Notes: a model not told the origin generated them from the letters alone. DNA of 64,000 bases from Bradyrhizobium sp. AZCC 2262 (GCF_036924535.1 NZ_JAZHRT010000001.1:5580001-5644000), one strand, 5' to 3'; counted from the stretch's first letter, positions 8,779-18,227 are shown. Translations and numbers: made by a program.

Positions 8779-8837
8779 GACGTGACCCGCCTCGGCTGGT
8801 ATCGCCTCCGCCTGACCGCAACTGGCGAGGCCATCCC

Positions 8838-9170
8838 GTGACATCAGACAGAAAGGCAGCCATCGCCGCCTACAGGGAGCGGAAAACCTTCGCAGGGGTT
8901 TTCGTCATCCGCTGCAAGGCCTCGACCCAGACATGGGTCGGCCAGACGCCTAATCTGGAGAAAATACAGAACCGGATCTGGTTCACGCTGCGCCAGAGCA
9001 GCCACACCTGCCGCACCCTGCAGGCCGCTTGGACCACCCATGGGCCGGACAGCCTGACGTTTTGGGAATGCGAACGGCTGGAAGAGGAAGAAACGCCCTA
9101 TATCCGCGACGCGCTGCTGAAGGAGCGCGCGTTGCACTGGCGGAAGCAGCTTGGCGCTGAAGCGGTCTGA
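8838..9170 (+). CDS. Small GIY-YIG nuclease-like protein
   Basis: The 110-residue product contains GVFVIRCKASTQTWVGQTPNL near residue 19, which fits the GIY...YIG strand pair in degenerate form (GVF...WVG). Then come RIWFTLRQSSH and an acidic segment CERLEEEETPYI. GIY-YIG domains cut DNA in repair, homing and restriction, but this lone domain lacks a clear DNA-binding part, and I infer the family only from the pattern. It starts at ATG 8838 and lies behind the 20-bp palindrome. A family B repeat follows. Confidence 0.55.
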   Translation: MTSDRKAAIAAYRERKTFAGVFVIRCKASTQTWVGQTPNLEKIQNRIWFTLRQSSHTCRTLQAAWTTHGPDSLTFWECERLEEEETPYIRDALLKERALHWRKQLGAEAV

Positions 9171-9173
9171 TGT

Positions 9174-9295
9174 CGTCGTCCCTGCGAACGCAGGGACCCA
9201 TACCGCGTTGCTTTCGCAATGAGAACGAGATGGCTGACATCTTCTCCACCAACGACCGACGTGGGCTATGGGTCACTGCGTTCGCAGGGACGACG
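9174..9295. repeat. Intergenic repeat, family B, copy 1
   Basis: The element is bounded by CGTCGTCCCTGCGAACGCAGGGAC at the left (a self-complementary hairpin) and its inverted form GCGTTCGCAGGGACGACG at the right, about 122 bp in all. The interior differs from the other copies. It separates the convergent GIY-YIG-like gene and apt. Confidence 0.88.
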
Positions 9296-9317
9296 GAGAG
9301 AGCTGACTGACGAAAAC

Positions 9318-9857
<540 letters not shown>

Positions 9858-9874
9858 CGGTTGCTCTTTCCAAT

Positions 9875-9955
9875 GTCATTCCGGGGCGATGCGCAGCATC
9901 GAACCCGGAATCTCGAGATTCCGGGTCTGGTGCTAGCGCACCATCCCGGAATGAC
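9875..9955. repeat. Intergenic palindromic repeat, family A, copy 4
   Basis: An 81-bp copy between trpE(G) and apt, with GTCATTCCGGGG and CCCGGAATGAC ends and the CTCGAG-centred 22-bp core. The left arm hairpin is GATGCGCAGCATC and the right arm GGTGCTAGCGCACC. The base changes in the arms preserve pairing relative to other copies. Confidence 0.9.
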
Positions 9956-9972
9956 GTGCCTCAATGTTCGCA

Positions 9973-12135
9973 TCAGTTCATTCCCACGTTCAGACGAAAC
10001 GCATTCTCGACGATACGCAGCCCCACCTCGCCGCCGAGCGACATCAGCGATTCCGGGTGAAACTGCACGCCGCCGACCGGCAAGGTCTTGTGTTCGATCG
10101 CCATCGCGACGCCGTCCTCGGTGGTCGCGGTGACTTCCAGAACCTCAGGCACGCTGTCGCGCTCGACATAGAGCGAATGATAGCGGCCGATCACGATCTC
10201 ATTGGGCAGGTTGTGCATCAATCGCCCGCCACGCACCTGAACCCGCGACGGCCGTCCGTGCGCGGGGTGGGTGAGCTGGCCGAGCTGGCCGCCGAAATAT
10301 TCGCCGATCGCCTGCACGCCGAGGCAGACGCCGAAGATCGGCAGTTTGCGGTCGAGCGCCGTGCCGATGGTCTTCGAAATCCCGAAATCCTCCGGCCGTC
10401 CCGGGCCCGGTGAGAGCACCAGCAAATCCCAGTTCTTCTTCAGCATCTCCTGGGCATGCACATGCCGGACCACGGTGACGCTGGCACCGACCTGCCGGAA
10501 ATAATCCGCCAGCATGTGCACAAAACTGTCGTCGTGGTCGATCAGGAGCACCTTGCGGCCGGAGCCGGTGGCATCGGGCGCAAATACCGACAGCGGCTTT
10601 GGCGCGTCGCCGCGCAACGCCTGGAACAGCGCCGCCGCCTTGACCTGGCATTCGCGGTCTTCCGCTGCGGGATCCGAGTCGAAAAGACAGGTGGCGCCGA
10701 CGCGCACTTCGGCCAGGCCATCCTTCATGCGGATGGTGCGGATGGTCAGCCCGGTATTGATGCTGCCGTCAAAGTTCACCGCACCAATCGCGCCGGCATA
10801 CCAGCGCCGCGATGACCGCTCATTGTCCTCGACGAACTGCATCGCCCACAATTTCGGTGCACCGGTCACAGTCACCGCCCAGGCATGGGTCAGAAAGGCG
10901 TCGAGCGCATCGAAGCCCGGACGCAGCATGCCTTCGACATGATCGACGGTGTGGAACAATTTTGAATAGGTCTCGATCTGCCGCCGCGCCAGAACCTTGA
11001 TGGTGCCGGGAATGCAGACGCGCGCCTTGTCGTTGCGGTCGACGTCGGTGCACATGTTGAGTTCGAACTCGTCCTTTTCCGAGTTCAGCAGCTGCCTGAT
11101 CTGCTCGGCATCGCCGATCGCATCGACGCCGCGCGCGATCGTGCCCGAGATCGGGCAGGTCTCGACTCGCCTGCCGTCGGAGCGGACGAACATTTCCGGC
11201 GAGGCCGACACCAGAAATTCGCCGTCGCCGAGATTCATCAGCGCGCCATAGGGGGACGGGTTGATGCGGCACAGCCGCTGGAACACTTCGGCCGGCGAAC
11301 GCTCGCAGGACTCGGCGAAGAGCTGCCCCGGCACCGCCTCGAACAGGTCGCCGCGCGCGAATGCCGCGCGCGCGACCTCGACGGTGGCCTGATATTCGCC
11401 GTGCGCGTGATCGGCAAAGCCCTGCCGCGGCGTCCTGGCGTAAACGCTCTCGGCGGTGTCGCGCGGCAGACCCTTGGTGGATTTTCCCTTCCAGGCGAAA
11501 TCATAGCTCAGCACCACGCCGCGGCCGGTGGCGCGGTCATAGGCCAGCAGGCGATCCGGCACGTACAGCACGATGTCGCGCTGATCGCTCTCCCGGGCGC
11601 GCTTCTGCACGAGGTCCTCGATCTGGAACACAAGGTCGTAAGCGAACGCGCCGAACAGGCCGAGCAGCGGGTCGTCATTGGCTGACAAGGCAGCGATGAT
11701 ATCGCGCACCAACGACATCACGCTGGCGCGGCGGGTGCGCTGGTCTTCCTCGACCGGAGCCGCCCCGCGAATGATGTGGCCAGCGAGACGGGTCGGGCTT
11801 TTTTCAGAAATGACCACGCAGGGTTCGCGCAGCACGTCGCCCAGAAACGCGATCAACACCTCGCCCCGCGCGTTCAGGGCGGAAAGCGAAAAGTCGGAAC
11901 CGGCGGTTTCCAGCACCAGCGGCGGATCGGCAAAGCCGAGGTCGAAACTCTCGTAGCGGCCCGGCACCGTGGTGCCGGAGGACAGCACCACGCCGCGGCG
12001 GCGGTCGAGCAATTCGATCAGGTCGTCGAGCCGCTTGGCGTTGCCGGTGAACTGCTCGACGGCGCGCGAAATCGCGAGACCGCAGCTGGTCCGGTATTCG
12101 CTGTGCTCCGGCAGGGAGAAGGCTGTCCTGTTCAT
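9973..12135 (-). CDS. trpE: Fused anthranilate synthase, TrpE plus TrpG domains
   Basis: The enzyme makes anthranilate from chorismate and glutamine, the first step of tryptophan synthesis. In 720 residues the TrpE (chorismate-binding) domain comes first, with FELNMCTDVDRNDKARVC and the C-terminal TGAPKLWAMQ segment. A TrpG glutamine amidotransferase domain follows (about residue 525 onward), with the nucleophile motif GVCLGVQAIGE and the catalytic HPESL. The fused TrpE(G) form is typical of rhizobia. The start at 12135 lies downstream of the trpL attenuator, which should control it. A GGATC-type sequence precedes the start. Confidence 0.97.
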   Translation of the reverse strand: MNRTAFSLPEHSEYRTSCGLAISRAVEQFTGNAKRLDDLIELLDRRRGVVLSSGTTVPGRYESFDLGFADPPLVLETAGSDFSLSALNARGEVLIAFLGDVLREPCVVISEKSPTRLAGHIIRGAAPVEEDQRTRRASVMSLVRDIIAALSANDDPLLGLFGAFAYDLVFQIEDLVQKRARESDQRDIVLYVPDRLLAYDRATGRGVVLSYDFAWKGKSTKGLPRDTAESVYARTPRQGFADHAHGEYQATVEVARAAFARGDLFEAVPGQLFAESCERSPAEVFQRLCRINPSPYGALMNLGDGEFLVSASPEMFVRSDGRRVETCPISGTIARGVDAIGDAEQIRQLLNSEKDEFELNMCTDVDRNDKARVCIPGTIKVLARRQIETYSKLFHTVDHVEGMLRPGFDALDAFLTHAWAVTVTGAPKLWAMQFVEDNERSSRRWYAGAIGAVNFDGSINTGLTIRTIRMKDGLAEVRVGATCLFDSDPAAEDRECQVKAAALFQALRGDAPKPLSVFAPDATGSGRKVLLIDHDDSFVHMLADYFRQVGASVTVVRHVHAQEMLKKNWDLLVLSPGPGRPEDFGISKTIGTALDRKLPIFGVCLGVQAIGEYFGGQLGQLTHPAHGRPSRVQVRGGRLMHNLPNEIVIGRYHSLYVERDSVPEVLEVTATTEDGVAMAIEHKTLPVGGVQFHPESLMSLGGEVGLRIVENAFRLNVGMN

Positions 12136-12181
12136 GTGATCCTCTTACGAAACTTCGGGAGGGAGCGCCACACAGGACAAA

Positions 12182-12215
12182 CGAAGGGACCGTCGCACTG
12201 CGATGGCGACCTTCG
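12182..12215 (-). terminator. Candidate trp attenuator hairpin
   Basis: Between trpL and trpE(G), the minus strand can form an outer stem (CGAAGG pairing with CCTTCG) around an inner stem (GTCGC with GCGAC), followed by TTTGT. The position between a tryptophan-rich leader ORF and trpE(G) is that of the attenuation terminator known in rhizobia. The T run is short, and the competing antiterminator pairing has not been computed. Confidence 0.55.
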
Positions 12216-12242
12216 ACGATTGAAAAATGAAATCGCACCGGC

Positions 12243-12259
12243 CACCTCTTTAAGAGGTG
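12243..12259 (-). promoter_or_regulatory. Hairpin overlapping the trpL stop codon
   Basis: CACCTCTT and AAGAGGTG form an 8-bp inverted repeat with a one-base centre. It covers the last codons and the TAA of the trpL leader ORF. A ribosome stalled at the two Trp codons would leave this segment free, whereas one reaching the stop would occupy it, so it is a likely part of the attenuation switch. Confidence 0.55.
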
Positions 12260-12297
12260 CGCCACCAGAGACGGGATGGGCTGATAACGGTGTTCAT
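12250..12297 (-). CDS. trpL: trp leader peptide TrpL
   Basis: The 15-codon ORF MNTVISPSRLWWRTS lies 114 bases upstream of trpE(G) and contains two adjacent tryptophan codons, the sensor for transcription attenuation. The sequence is recognisable as the rhizobial trpL leader. In rhizobia the attenuated leader RNA (rnTrpL) and the peptide (peTrpL) have both been reported to act in trans on other mRNAs. That second role is established for relatives, not shown here. The ATG is 6 bases after a -10-like box, so the mRNA should begin at or next to the start codon without a ribosome binding site. Confidence 0.9.
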   Translation of the reverse strand: MNTVISPSRLWWRTS

Positions 12298-12303
12298 GGG
12301 AGC

Positions 12304-12332
12304 CTAATCACATCCGCCGCTGATGATGTCAA
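12304..12332 (-). promoter_or_regulatory. trpL promoter (-35 TTGACA, -10 GATTAG)
   Basis: On the minus strand a perfect TTGACA (12332-12327) is followed after exactly 17 bases by GATTAG (12309-12304). Six further bases lead to the trpL ATG at 12297. This spacing puts the expected transcription start at the A of the start codon, as reported for the leaderless trpL RNA of rhizobia. Confidence 0.75.
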
Positions 12333-12462
12333 GAGAGGGACGGGCCAGGACGCCCTGCCCCGGGGCTCATCTTGGGGTGTCGGAAAGCGGAAAACTTGCG
12401 TAGGATTTGAGCAAGCAGCGGCGCTCTCAACGCGCAAAGATTGCAAACAAGGGAGGCAGGCG

Positions 12463-13467
12463 ATGGCATTGCTGGGTCTGGGATATGCCGGTTTCGGATC
12501 TGATAACCTCGAGGACTGGCGGCAGTTCGGTACCGGCCTGGTCGGGCTGCAGGCGGTCGAGCGCGGCAATTCGCTGCTGGCGTTCCGGATGGATGACCGC
12601 AAGCAGCGGATCGTGATCGACCGCGCGATGGGCGAAGGCACACGCTTCTTCGGCTGGGAGGTCGCCGACAGCGCGGCGCTGGATGCGCTGGCGGCGCGGC
12701 TGGAAAAAGCCGGCGTGCCTGTCACCGCAGAACCGCAGACGCTGGCCGACGCCAGGCGCGTCCGCAGCCTGATTTCTTTTCACGATCCGGCCGGCAACCG
12801 GCTGGAGGCGTTTTACGGCGCCGAGATCGACGACACGCCGTTCCGCCCGGGCCGTTCGATCTCGGGTTTCCGCACCGGCCCGCTCGGCCTCGGCCATGCC
12901 GTGCTGACGGTCGAGAATATCGACCCCATGATGGCGTTCTATGTCGACGTGCTCGGCTTCGGGCTCTCCGACTACATCGAAAAACCGTTCCGCGCCTATT
13001 TCTTTCACGTCAACGCGCGGCATCACAGCCTGGCGCTGATCGAGACCGGCAGGAACGGCATGCATCATTTGATGGTGGAGTTGTTCTCGCTCGACGATGT
13101 CGGCCAGTGCTACGACATCGCGCTGACCGAGGGCGACCGCGTCGGCGTCACGCTCGGCCGGCACACCAACGATTTCATGACCTCGTTCTACGCCAAGACG
13201 CCGTCGTCCTTCATGATCGAATGCGGCTGGGGCGGCCGCGAGATCGATCCCGCGACATGGCAGCCGCTCGAGATGCATGACGGCCCCAGCCTGTGGGGAC
13301 ACGAGCGCGTCTGGCTGCCGCCGGAAGACCGCGTGGTCGCCCGCGAGATGCGGATGCGCGCCGCAGCGAGCGGTCTGCGCGCGCCGGTGCAGGTGATGGA
13401 AGGCAATTACAAGCTGATGTCGGGAACGTGCGCGTGGTGGGACGGGGTGCGCGGGAGCGGCGGCTGA
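12463..13467 (+). CDS. Extradiol ring-cleavage dioxygenase-like VOC protein (BphC type)
   Basis: The 334-residue product has two paired VOC modules, as in type I extradiol dioxygenases such as 2,3-dihydroxybiphenyl 1,2-dioxygenase, which cleave catechols next to the hydroxyls with Fe(II). The second module carries the likely metal ligands: His in GLGHAVLTV, His in MHHLMVE, and Glu in SFMIECGWGG, a classic family signature. The ATG at 12463 follows GGGAGG with 7 bases spacing; the frame is open far upstream but that part is not coding. No aromatic-pathway genes are adjacent apart from a dienelactone hydrolase-like gene 1.2 kb on, so the substrate is open. Confidence 0.85.
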   Translation: MALLGLGYAGFGSDNLEDWRQFGTGLVGLQAVERGNSLLAFRMDDRKQRIVIDRAMGEGTRFFGWEVADSAALDALAARLEKAGVPVTAEPQTLADARRVRSLISFHDPAGNRLEAFYGAEIDDTPFRPGRSISGFRTGPLGLGHAVLTVENIDPMMAFYVDVLGFGLSDYIEKPFRAYFFHVNARHHSLALIETGRNGMHHLMVELFSLDDVGQCYDIALTEGDRVGVTLGRHTNDFMTSFYAKTPSSFMIECGWGGREIDPATWQPLEMHDGPSLWGHERVWLPPEDRVVAREMRMRAAASGLRAPVQVMEGNYKLMSGTCAWWDGVRGSGG

Positions 13468-13475
13468 TCAACCCA

Positions 13476-13599
13476 CGTCGTCCCTGCGAACGCAGGGACC
13501 CATAAACACAGGAAGGTGTTGTTTGAGCGAGGTCGTCGAGCAGCTTTATCGAAGCCGATAGGCCGCGGAGTATGGGTCCCTGCGTTCGCAGGGACGACG
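13476..13599. repeat. Intergenic repeat, family B, copy 2
   Basis: The left end is CGTCGTCCCTGCGAACGCAGG and the right end its inverted form TGCGTTCGCAGGGACGACG. The element is about 124 bp and lies between convergent genes. The core differs in sequence from copy 1 but begins with the same CCCATA and ends TATGGG. Confidence 0.88.
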
Positions 13600-13605
13600 G
13601 GAAAC

Positions 13606-14505
13606 CTACTCCCGATAATACCCCTGCTCGATCTCCTCGATCAGTCCACGCGCATTCGGCTGCCAGCCGAGCTGCCGCGCACGCTTTGCCCGCACGCGGC
13701 TGTTGGATGCCATCGTATCCTCCGTCGTGCCCTCACCCCATTCGGCGGCCGCCCCTGCCATCGACATCGCCGTTGGCGGTCCGGCAAAACCCAGCATGCG
13801 ATTGATCGCCTCGCAGGCTTCGCGCATCGAATTCTCGCCGTTTTCGACGAAGTAGAAGCTGCCTGCCGGCGCCTTCTCGATGGCTAGCGCATAGATGCTC
13901 ACGAGATCGTCGACATGCACGTTCGACCAGATGTTCCCGCCGGGTCCGGCATGCGCCGCGTTGCCGCGCTTTTTTGCGAGCTTGATCAGCAGTGGCACCT
14001 GCACGCTGTCAGGTCCGGCGCCAAGGCCGAGGCCGTAGATCAGACTCGGGCAGATGATGACAGAGCGGCAGCCCTTGTCACGATAGGAAAGAATGAATTC
14101 GTTCAACGCGACCCGCGCCACGCGCGCAGGCGACGGTGTGATGGGCGTGTCTTCGTCGTAGATCGCATCCGATCGCTGGCCTTTGGCGCGCGTGCCGACA
14201 ATGCTCGATCCCGATGTGTGGATGAATGGCTTGCCGCTTCCCGCGAGCGCGCCAAGCAGGATCTCGACCGCGCCCTTGTGATCGGCGCTTGCCGCATTGA
14301 CGACGACATCGGCGGCCCGCGCCGCTTGCGCCAGAATTTCCCCGTCATCAAGCGTTCCCAACAGGGGCTGGATACCCCGCGCGCGAACCGCCTCGGCTTT
14401 CTCGGGCGAGCGGACCAATCCCGTCACCTGATGCCCAGCGGCGATGAGATGAGCCGCCACCGATCCGCCGATATAGCCCGACGCGCCCGTGCAGAAGATT
14501 TGCAT
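13606..14505 (-). CDS. NAD(P)-dependent epimerase/dehydratase (extended SDR)
   Basis: The 299-residue protein starts MQIFCTGASGYIGGSVAAHL, a Rossmann fold with the GxxGxxG motif. It has HTSGSS and a late NxW-type motif, and ends with the RAKRARQLGW segment common in atypical extended SDRs. The expected YxxxK is replaced: VARVALNEFIL lies where Tyr-x-x-x-Lys would be, so the protein may be a non-classical member that binds NAD(P) without classical catalysis. The substrate is unknown. It is separated from the next minus-strand gene by a family D repeat. Confidence 0.72.
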   Translation of the reverse strand: MQIFCTGASGYIGGSVAAHLIAAGHQVTGLVRSPEKAEAVRARGIQPLLGTLDDGEILAQAARAADVVVNAASADHKGAVEILLGALAGSGKPFIHTSGSSIVGTRAKGQRSDAIYDEDTPITPSPARVARVALNEFILSYRDKGCRSVIICPSLIYGLGLGAGPDSVQVPLLIKLAKKRGNAAHAGPGGNIWSNVHVDDLVSIYALAIEKAPAGSFYFVENGENSMREACEAINRMLGFAGPPTAMSMAGAAAEWGEGTTEDTMASNSRVRAKRARQLGWQPNARGLIEEIEQGYYRE

Positions 14506-14519
14506 TCACCGCCTCCACC

Positions 14520-14635
14520 GTCGTTGCGAGGAGCGAAGCGACGAAGCAATCCATCGCGCCGCAAGTGGAAACATGGATTGCTTCGCGGAGCCTGTCATCG
14601 GGCGCATTCGCGCGACCCGTTGGCTCGCAATGACG
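14520..14635. repeat. Intergenic repeat, family D, copy 1
   Basis: The element begins TCGTTGCGAGGAGCGAAGCG and ends TGGCTCGCAATGACGA, with GAAGCAATCCAT and its inverse ATGGATTGCTTC inside. It lies between the epimerase and dienelactone hydrolase genes. A second copy is at 52097-52179. Confidence 0.88.
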
Positions 14636-14645
14636 AGGAAACATC

Positions 14646-15320
14646 TCAGCCGAGATGCTTCCTGAAAAACTCCGTCGCCCTGCCCCAGGCCAGTTCCGCG
14701 GCCTGGCGGTCATGCACGGATTGCCGCTGCTCATTGACGAAGGCGTGCTCGGCGTCATAGCGGAACAGCTCGAGCGACTTGCCGGCGGCCTTCATGCCCT
14801 GCTCAAAGGCATCGACCACCTGCGGCGTGCACCAGTCGTCCTTGTTGGCGAAGTGGGCCTGCAGCGGAATCTTCACGTCGGCAGGCTTTGCCGCCTGCTC
14901 CGGCGGAATGCCGTAGAACACCACGCCGGCCGCCAGTTCCGGAATTCTGGTGGCGCCGATGATGGTCACCGCACCGCCGAGGCAGAAGCCGGTCAACCCG
15001 ACCTTGGCGCCGTTGCGCGACAGATATTGCACGGCGCCGCGCACGGTCTGCGTGGTGGCGTCCATGAAATCCAGCGAGTTCATCTCTTTGCCGGCCGCAT
15101 CCGTATCGTGATACGGCACCACCGTGCCCTTGTAGAGATCAGGCGCCAGCGCATCGAAGCCCGCCACCGCGAAGCGGTCGCACAGGCCCTTGATCTGGTC
15201 CTGCAGGCCCCACCATTCCTGGATCACGACCACGCCCGGCGCATTGCCACGCGCAGCGTTGGCGAGGTAGCCGCTGGCATCCTTGCCGTCCGGCCGTTTG
15301 AAAGTGATGCTGGTACCCAT
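14646..15320 (-). CDS. Dienelactone hydrolase family protein
   Basis: The 224-residue alpha/beta-hydrolase has nucleophile motif GFCLGGAV (Cys as nucleophile, as in dienelactone hydrolases) and a catalytic His in DAEHAFVNE. The conserved VVVIQEWWGL near the N-terminus forms the oxyanion region. Family members hydrolyse dienelactone in chlorocatechol breakdown, but many have other ester substrates. The start at 15320 is directly preceded by GGAGGAACCC on the minus strand; the longer frame upstream runs into a family A repeat and is not coding. Confidence 0.9.
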   Translation of the reverse strand: MGTSITFKRPDGKDASGYLANAARGNAPGVVVIQEWWGLQDQIKGLCDRFAVAGFDALAPDLYKGTVVPYHDTDAAGKEMNSLDFMDATTQTVRGAVQYLSRNGAKVGLTGFCLGGAVTIIGATRIPELAAGVVFYGIPPEQAAKPADVKIPLQAHFANKDDWCTPQVVDAFEQGMKAAGKSLELFRYDAEHAFVNEQRQSVHDRQAAELAWGRATEFFRKHLG

Positions 15321-15398
15321 GGGTTCCTCCGCGCTGATTTCTGGATGATTGAGGGCCATTTTGTCCGCAGTGCGTTCGGGAAGCAATCGGCTTGCTCC

Positions 15399-15499
15399 GT
15401 CATTCCGGGATGGTCCGAAGGACCAGACCCGGAATCTCGAGATTCTCAGGGGCGCAAGGGCGCCCCATAGTTCGATGCTTCGCATCGCCCCGGAATGAC
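15399..15499. repeat. Intergenic palindromic repeat, family A, copy 5 (with inserted module)
   Basis: A 101-bp copy has a GGTCC-type left arm and a GATGC-type right arm (GATGCTTCGCATC). The central core is damaged: about 25 bases containing GGGGCGCAAGGGCGCCCC, itself a hairpin, are inserted after CTCGAGATTC. It lies between the bc1 operon terminator and the dienelactone hydrolase gene. Confidence 0.85.
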
Positions 15500-15508
15500 A
15501 TCGCCCAA

Positions 15509-15534
15509 CAAAAAAGCCCCCTCAGGGGCTTTTC
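15509..15534 (-). terminator. Intrinsic terminator of the bc1 operon
   Basis: On the minus strand AAAAGCCCCTGAGGGGGCTTTTTTG forms a tight GC stem followed by six T. It is 24 bases after the cytochrome b/c1 stop codon, which is a textbook rho-independent terminator position. Confidence 0.9.
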
Positions 15535-15557
15535 CGAAAGTCGCAATGAAGAAGTGA

Positions 15558-17630
15558 TCAGTGGGCGTCGGCCCAGACCTTCTTCTTGGTGAAGTACAAC
15601 AAGCCCGCCAGCAGGATCAGGAACACGAACACCTGCATGCCGAGCGCCTTGCGCGCCTCCATATGCGGCTCCGCGGCCCACATCAGGAACGTGGTGACGT
15701 CCTTGGCGTATTGCGCGACCGTTGCCGGCGAGCCGTCATCATAGGTGACCTGGCCGTCGTTCAGCGGCTTCGGCATCTTGATGGCGTGACCGGGGAAATA
15801 CTTATTGTAGTTGGAGCCCTCCGGCAGCGTGAAACCGGCCGGCGGCTTGTCCTCGTAGCCCTGCAGTATCGCGGCGACGTAATCCGGACCCTGCTCCTGG
15901 TACTGGGTGAAGAAGTCGATCAGGAACGTCGGGAAGCCGCGTTTGTAGGATCGCGCCTTGGTGATCAGCGAGAGATCCGGCGGCGCTGCGCCGCCATTGG
16001 CCGCACGGGCCGCCTGCTCGTTCGGGAACGGCGACGGGAAATAGTCGGCGGGCCGGCCCGGCCGCTCGAACATGTCGCCCGCATCATTCGGGCCGTCCTT
16101 GACCTTGTAGTCGGAGGCGAACGCCGAGGCCTGCGCCACCGAATAACCCGGCCCGCCGGCTTCGGCGAGGTTGCGGAAGGCGACATAGGACAGGCCGTGG
16201 CAGTTCGAGCAGACTTCCTTGTAGACCTTGAGGCCGCGCTGCAAGGCGCCGCGATCGAACTTGCCGAAGGGACCGGAGAACGACCACTTCTGCCCGGGCG
16301 GGCTGTCACCGTGATCCTCGGCCCGCGCGTTCTGCGCGCCACCCAGCAGCAAGCCGCCGGCGACCACGAGCGCGATCACGGCAGAGGCCACGGTGGCCAC
16401 CTTGCCGCGCGACTTTGCCAGCACGTCGTCAGCGATCGAATTCGGCAGCGGACGCGGCTTCTCGATCCGGGAGAGCAGCGGCAGCAGGATCAGGAAGTAG
16501 GCGAAGTAGCAGACGGTCAGGATGCGGCCGACGATCACATAGACGCCTTCCGGCGGCTGGGCGCCGAGATAGCCGAGGCCGATGCAGACGACCACGAACA
16601 TCCAGAAGAACTGCTTGGCCAGCGGGCGGTACTTCGACGAACGCGTCCTGGCGGTGTCGAGCCAGGGCAGGAACGCCAGGATGACGATCGCACCGAACAT
16701 CGCGATGACGCCGGCGAGCTTGTTCGGAATCGAGCGCAGGATCGCGTAGAACGGCAGGTAATACCATTCCGGCACGATGTGCGCGGGCGTCACGCCGGGA
16801 TTGGCGGGGATGTAGTTGTCGGCGTCGCCGAGATAGTTCGGCATGTAGAAGATGAACCATGCGAAGAACAGCATGAAGCAGGAAACGCCGAACATGTCCT
16901 TGATGGTCGCGTAGGGCGTGAACGCCACGGTGTCCTTTTCGGTCTTCGCCTCGACGCCGGCCGGATTGTTCTGGCCCGCCACATGCAGCGCCCAGATGTG
17001 CAGCACGACGACGCCCGCGATCACGAACGGCAGCAGATAGTGCAGCGAGAAGAAGCGGTTCAGCGTCGGATTACCGACCGAATAGCCACCCCACAGCAGC
17101 GTCACGATGCTGTCGCCGACATAGGGCACGGCCGAGAACAGGTTGGTGATGACGGTGGCGCCCCAGAAGCTCATCTGGCCCCACGGCAGCACATAGCCCA
17201 TGAAGCCGGTCGCCATCATCAGGAGATAGATGATGACGCCGAGGATCCAGAGCACTTCGCGCGGCTCCTTGTACGACCCGTAATAGAGGCCGCGGAACAT
17301 GTGGATGTAGACGGCGAAGAAGAACATCGAAGCGCCGGAGGCGTGGATGTTGCGAAGCAGCCAGCCGTAATTGACGTCGCGGACGATCAGCTCGACCGAT
17401 TTGAAGGCAAGATCGGCATGCGGCGTGTAGTGCATCGCCAGGATCACGCCCGTCAGGATCTGAACGCCCAGCATCAGCGAAAGGATGGCGCCGAAGGTCC
17501 ACCAGTAATTCAGGTTACGCGGCGTCGGATACGCCACGAACGACGAATGCATAAGTCCCATGATCGGGAGGCGCCGTTCGATCCACTTCAAGGCGGGATT
17601 GGTCGGCTGGAAATCGGATGGTCCGCTCAT
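15558..17630 (-). CDS. fbcH: Fused cytochrome b / cytochrome c1 of the bc1 complex
   Basis: The 690-residue protein joins cytochrome b (about residues 1-410, with paired heme-ligand histidines in membrane helices and [13 protein letters not shown]) to cytochrome c1. The c1 part has an internal signal-like helix ([21 protein letters not shown]), heme motif CSNCH at residues 474-478, and a C-terminal membrane anchor. The complex oxidises quinol and reduces cytochrome c while pumping protons. This fusion is the fbcH arrangement known from Bradyrhizobium, where the precursor is cut into two proteins. It lies 66 bases after the Rieske gene on the same strand and ends at a strong terminator. Confidence 0.97.
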   Translation of the reverse strand: MSGPSDFQPTNPALKWIERRLPIMGLMHSSFVAYPTPRNLNYWWTFGAILSLMLGVQILTGVILAMHYTPHADLAFKSVELIVRDVNYGWLLRNIHASGASMFFFAVYIHMFRGLYYGSYKEPREVLWILGVIIYLLMMATGFMGYVLPWGQMSFWGATVITNLFSAVPYVGDSIVTLLWGGYSVGNPTLNRFFSLHYLLPFVIAGVVVLHIWALHVAGQNNPAGVEAKTEKDTVAFTPYATIKDMFGVSCFMLFFAWFIFYMPNYLGDADNYIPANPGVTPAHIVPEWYYLPFYAILRSIPNKLAGVIAMFGAIVILAFLPWLDTARTRSSKYRPLAKQFFWMFVVVCIGLGYLGAQPPEGVYVIVGRILTVCYFAYFLILLPLLSRIEKPRPLPNSIADDVLAKSRGKVATVASAVIALVVAGGLLLGGAQNARAEDHGDSPPGQKWSFSGPFGKFDRGALQRGLKVYKEVCSNCHGLSYVAFRNLAEAGGPGYSVAQASAFASDYKVKDGPNDAGDMFERPGRPADYFPSPFPNEQAARAANGGAAPPDLSLITKARSYKRGFPTFLIDFFTQYQEQGPDYVAAILQGYEDKPPAGFTLPEGSNYNKYFPGHAIKMPKPLNDGQVTYDDGSPATVAQYAKDVTTFLMWAAEPHMEARKALGMQVFVFLILLAGLLYFTKKKVWADAH

Positions 17631-17696
17631 TGATGCGATCCTGAGGAAGTAAGACGACGCGACGGGTTAAGGGGTCTCGGGCTGGCGCCCGAGCCC

Positions 17697-18227
17697 TTAG
17701 CCGATCTGGATTTTGGTATCGGAAACGAATGTGTAGGGCGGAATCGGCAGGTTTGCCGGGGCAGGTCCCTGGCGGATGCGGCCCGAGCTATCGTATTGCG
17801 AGCCGTGGCAGGGACAGAAGAAGCCGTCGTAATTGCCCTCATGGGCGATCGGGATGCAGCCGAGATGGGTGCAGATGCCGATCACGACCAGCCACTGGTC
17901 ATGACCCGCCTTGACCCGCGCCTCGTCGGTCTGCGGATCGGGCAGGCTCGCGACCGGCACCGCGCGGGCCTCGTCGATCTGCTTCTTGGTGCGGTTCATG
18001 ATGTAGATCGGCTTGCCGCGCCAGAACACCTTGATGTCCTGTCCCTGGGCGATCGGGGTCAGGTCGACCTCGATCGGCGCACCGGCCGCGATCGTCGAGG
18101 CATCCGGGTTCATCTGGGAAACCAGCGGCCATATCGTGGCAGCTGCGCCTACGGCGGCGACGGCTCCCGTTGCAACAAAAAGGAAATCACGGCGTGTTGG
18201 ATGGTCCGCCGAAGACGCTGTCGTCAC
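17697..18227 (-). CDS. petA: Rieske iron-sulfur subunit of the bc1 complex
   Basis: The 176-residue protein starts at a GTG (18227) and has a twin-arginine-type N-terminus ([20 protein letters not shown]) that also forms the membrane anchor. The Rieske 2Fe-2S ligands are in CTHLGC and CPCHGS. It transfers electrons from quinol to cytochrome c1. The length agrees with the known rhizobial protein, while the longer upstream frame (to about 18392) has no homologous look. It is the first gene of the bc1 operon, followed by fbcH, and is divergent from trmL. Confidence 0.94.
   Translation of the reverse strand: MTTASSADHPTRRDFLFVATGAVAAVGAAATIWPLVSQMNPDASTIAAGAPIEVDLTPIAQGQDIKVFWRGKPIYIMNRTKKQIDEARAVPVASLPDPQTDEARVKAGHDQWLVVIGICTHLGCIPIAHEGNYDGFFCPCHGSQYDSSGRIRQGPAPANLPIPPYTFVSDTKIQIG

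Noticed and set aside
9173..9300. Possible CRISPR-like repeat pairs in the family B elements
   Set aside because: Only two inverted ends per element, no regular direct repeats or spacers and no cas genes.
11776..12462. Upstream extension of the extradiol dioxygenase frame
   Set aside because: It overlaps trpE(G), trpL and the trp promoter; GGGAGG and ATG at 12463 mark the real start.
15561..17633. A 690-codon open frame on the plus strand exactly opposite the cytochrome b/c1 gene
   Set aside because: It mirrors fbcH codon by codon and has a repetitive Arg/Asp/His-rich composition, typical of an antisense frame in GC-rich DNA; fbcH has clear motifs.
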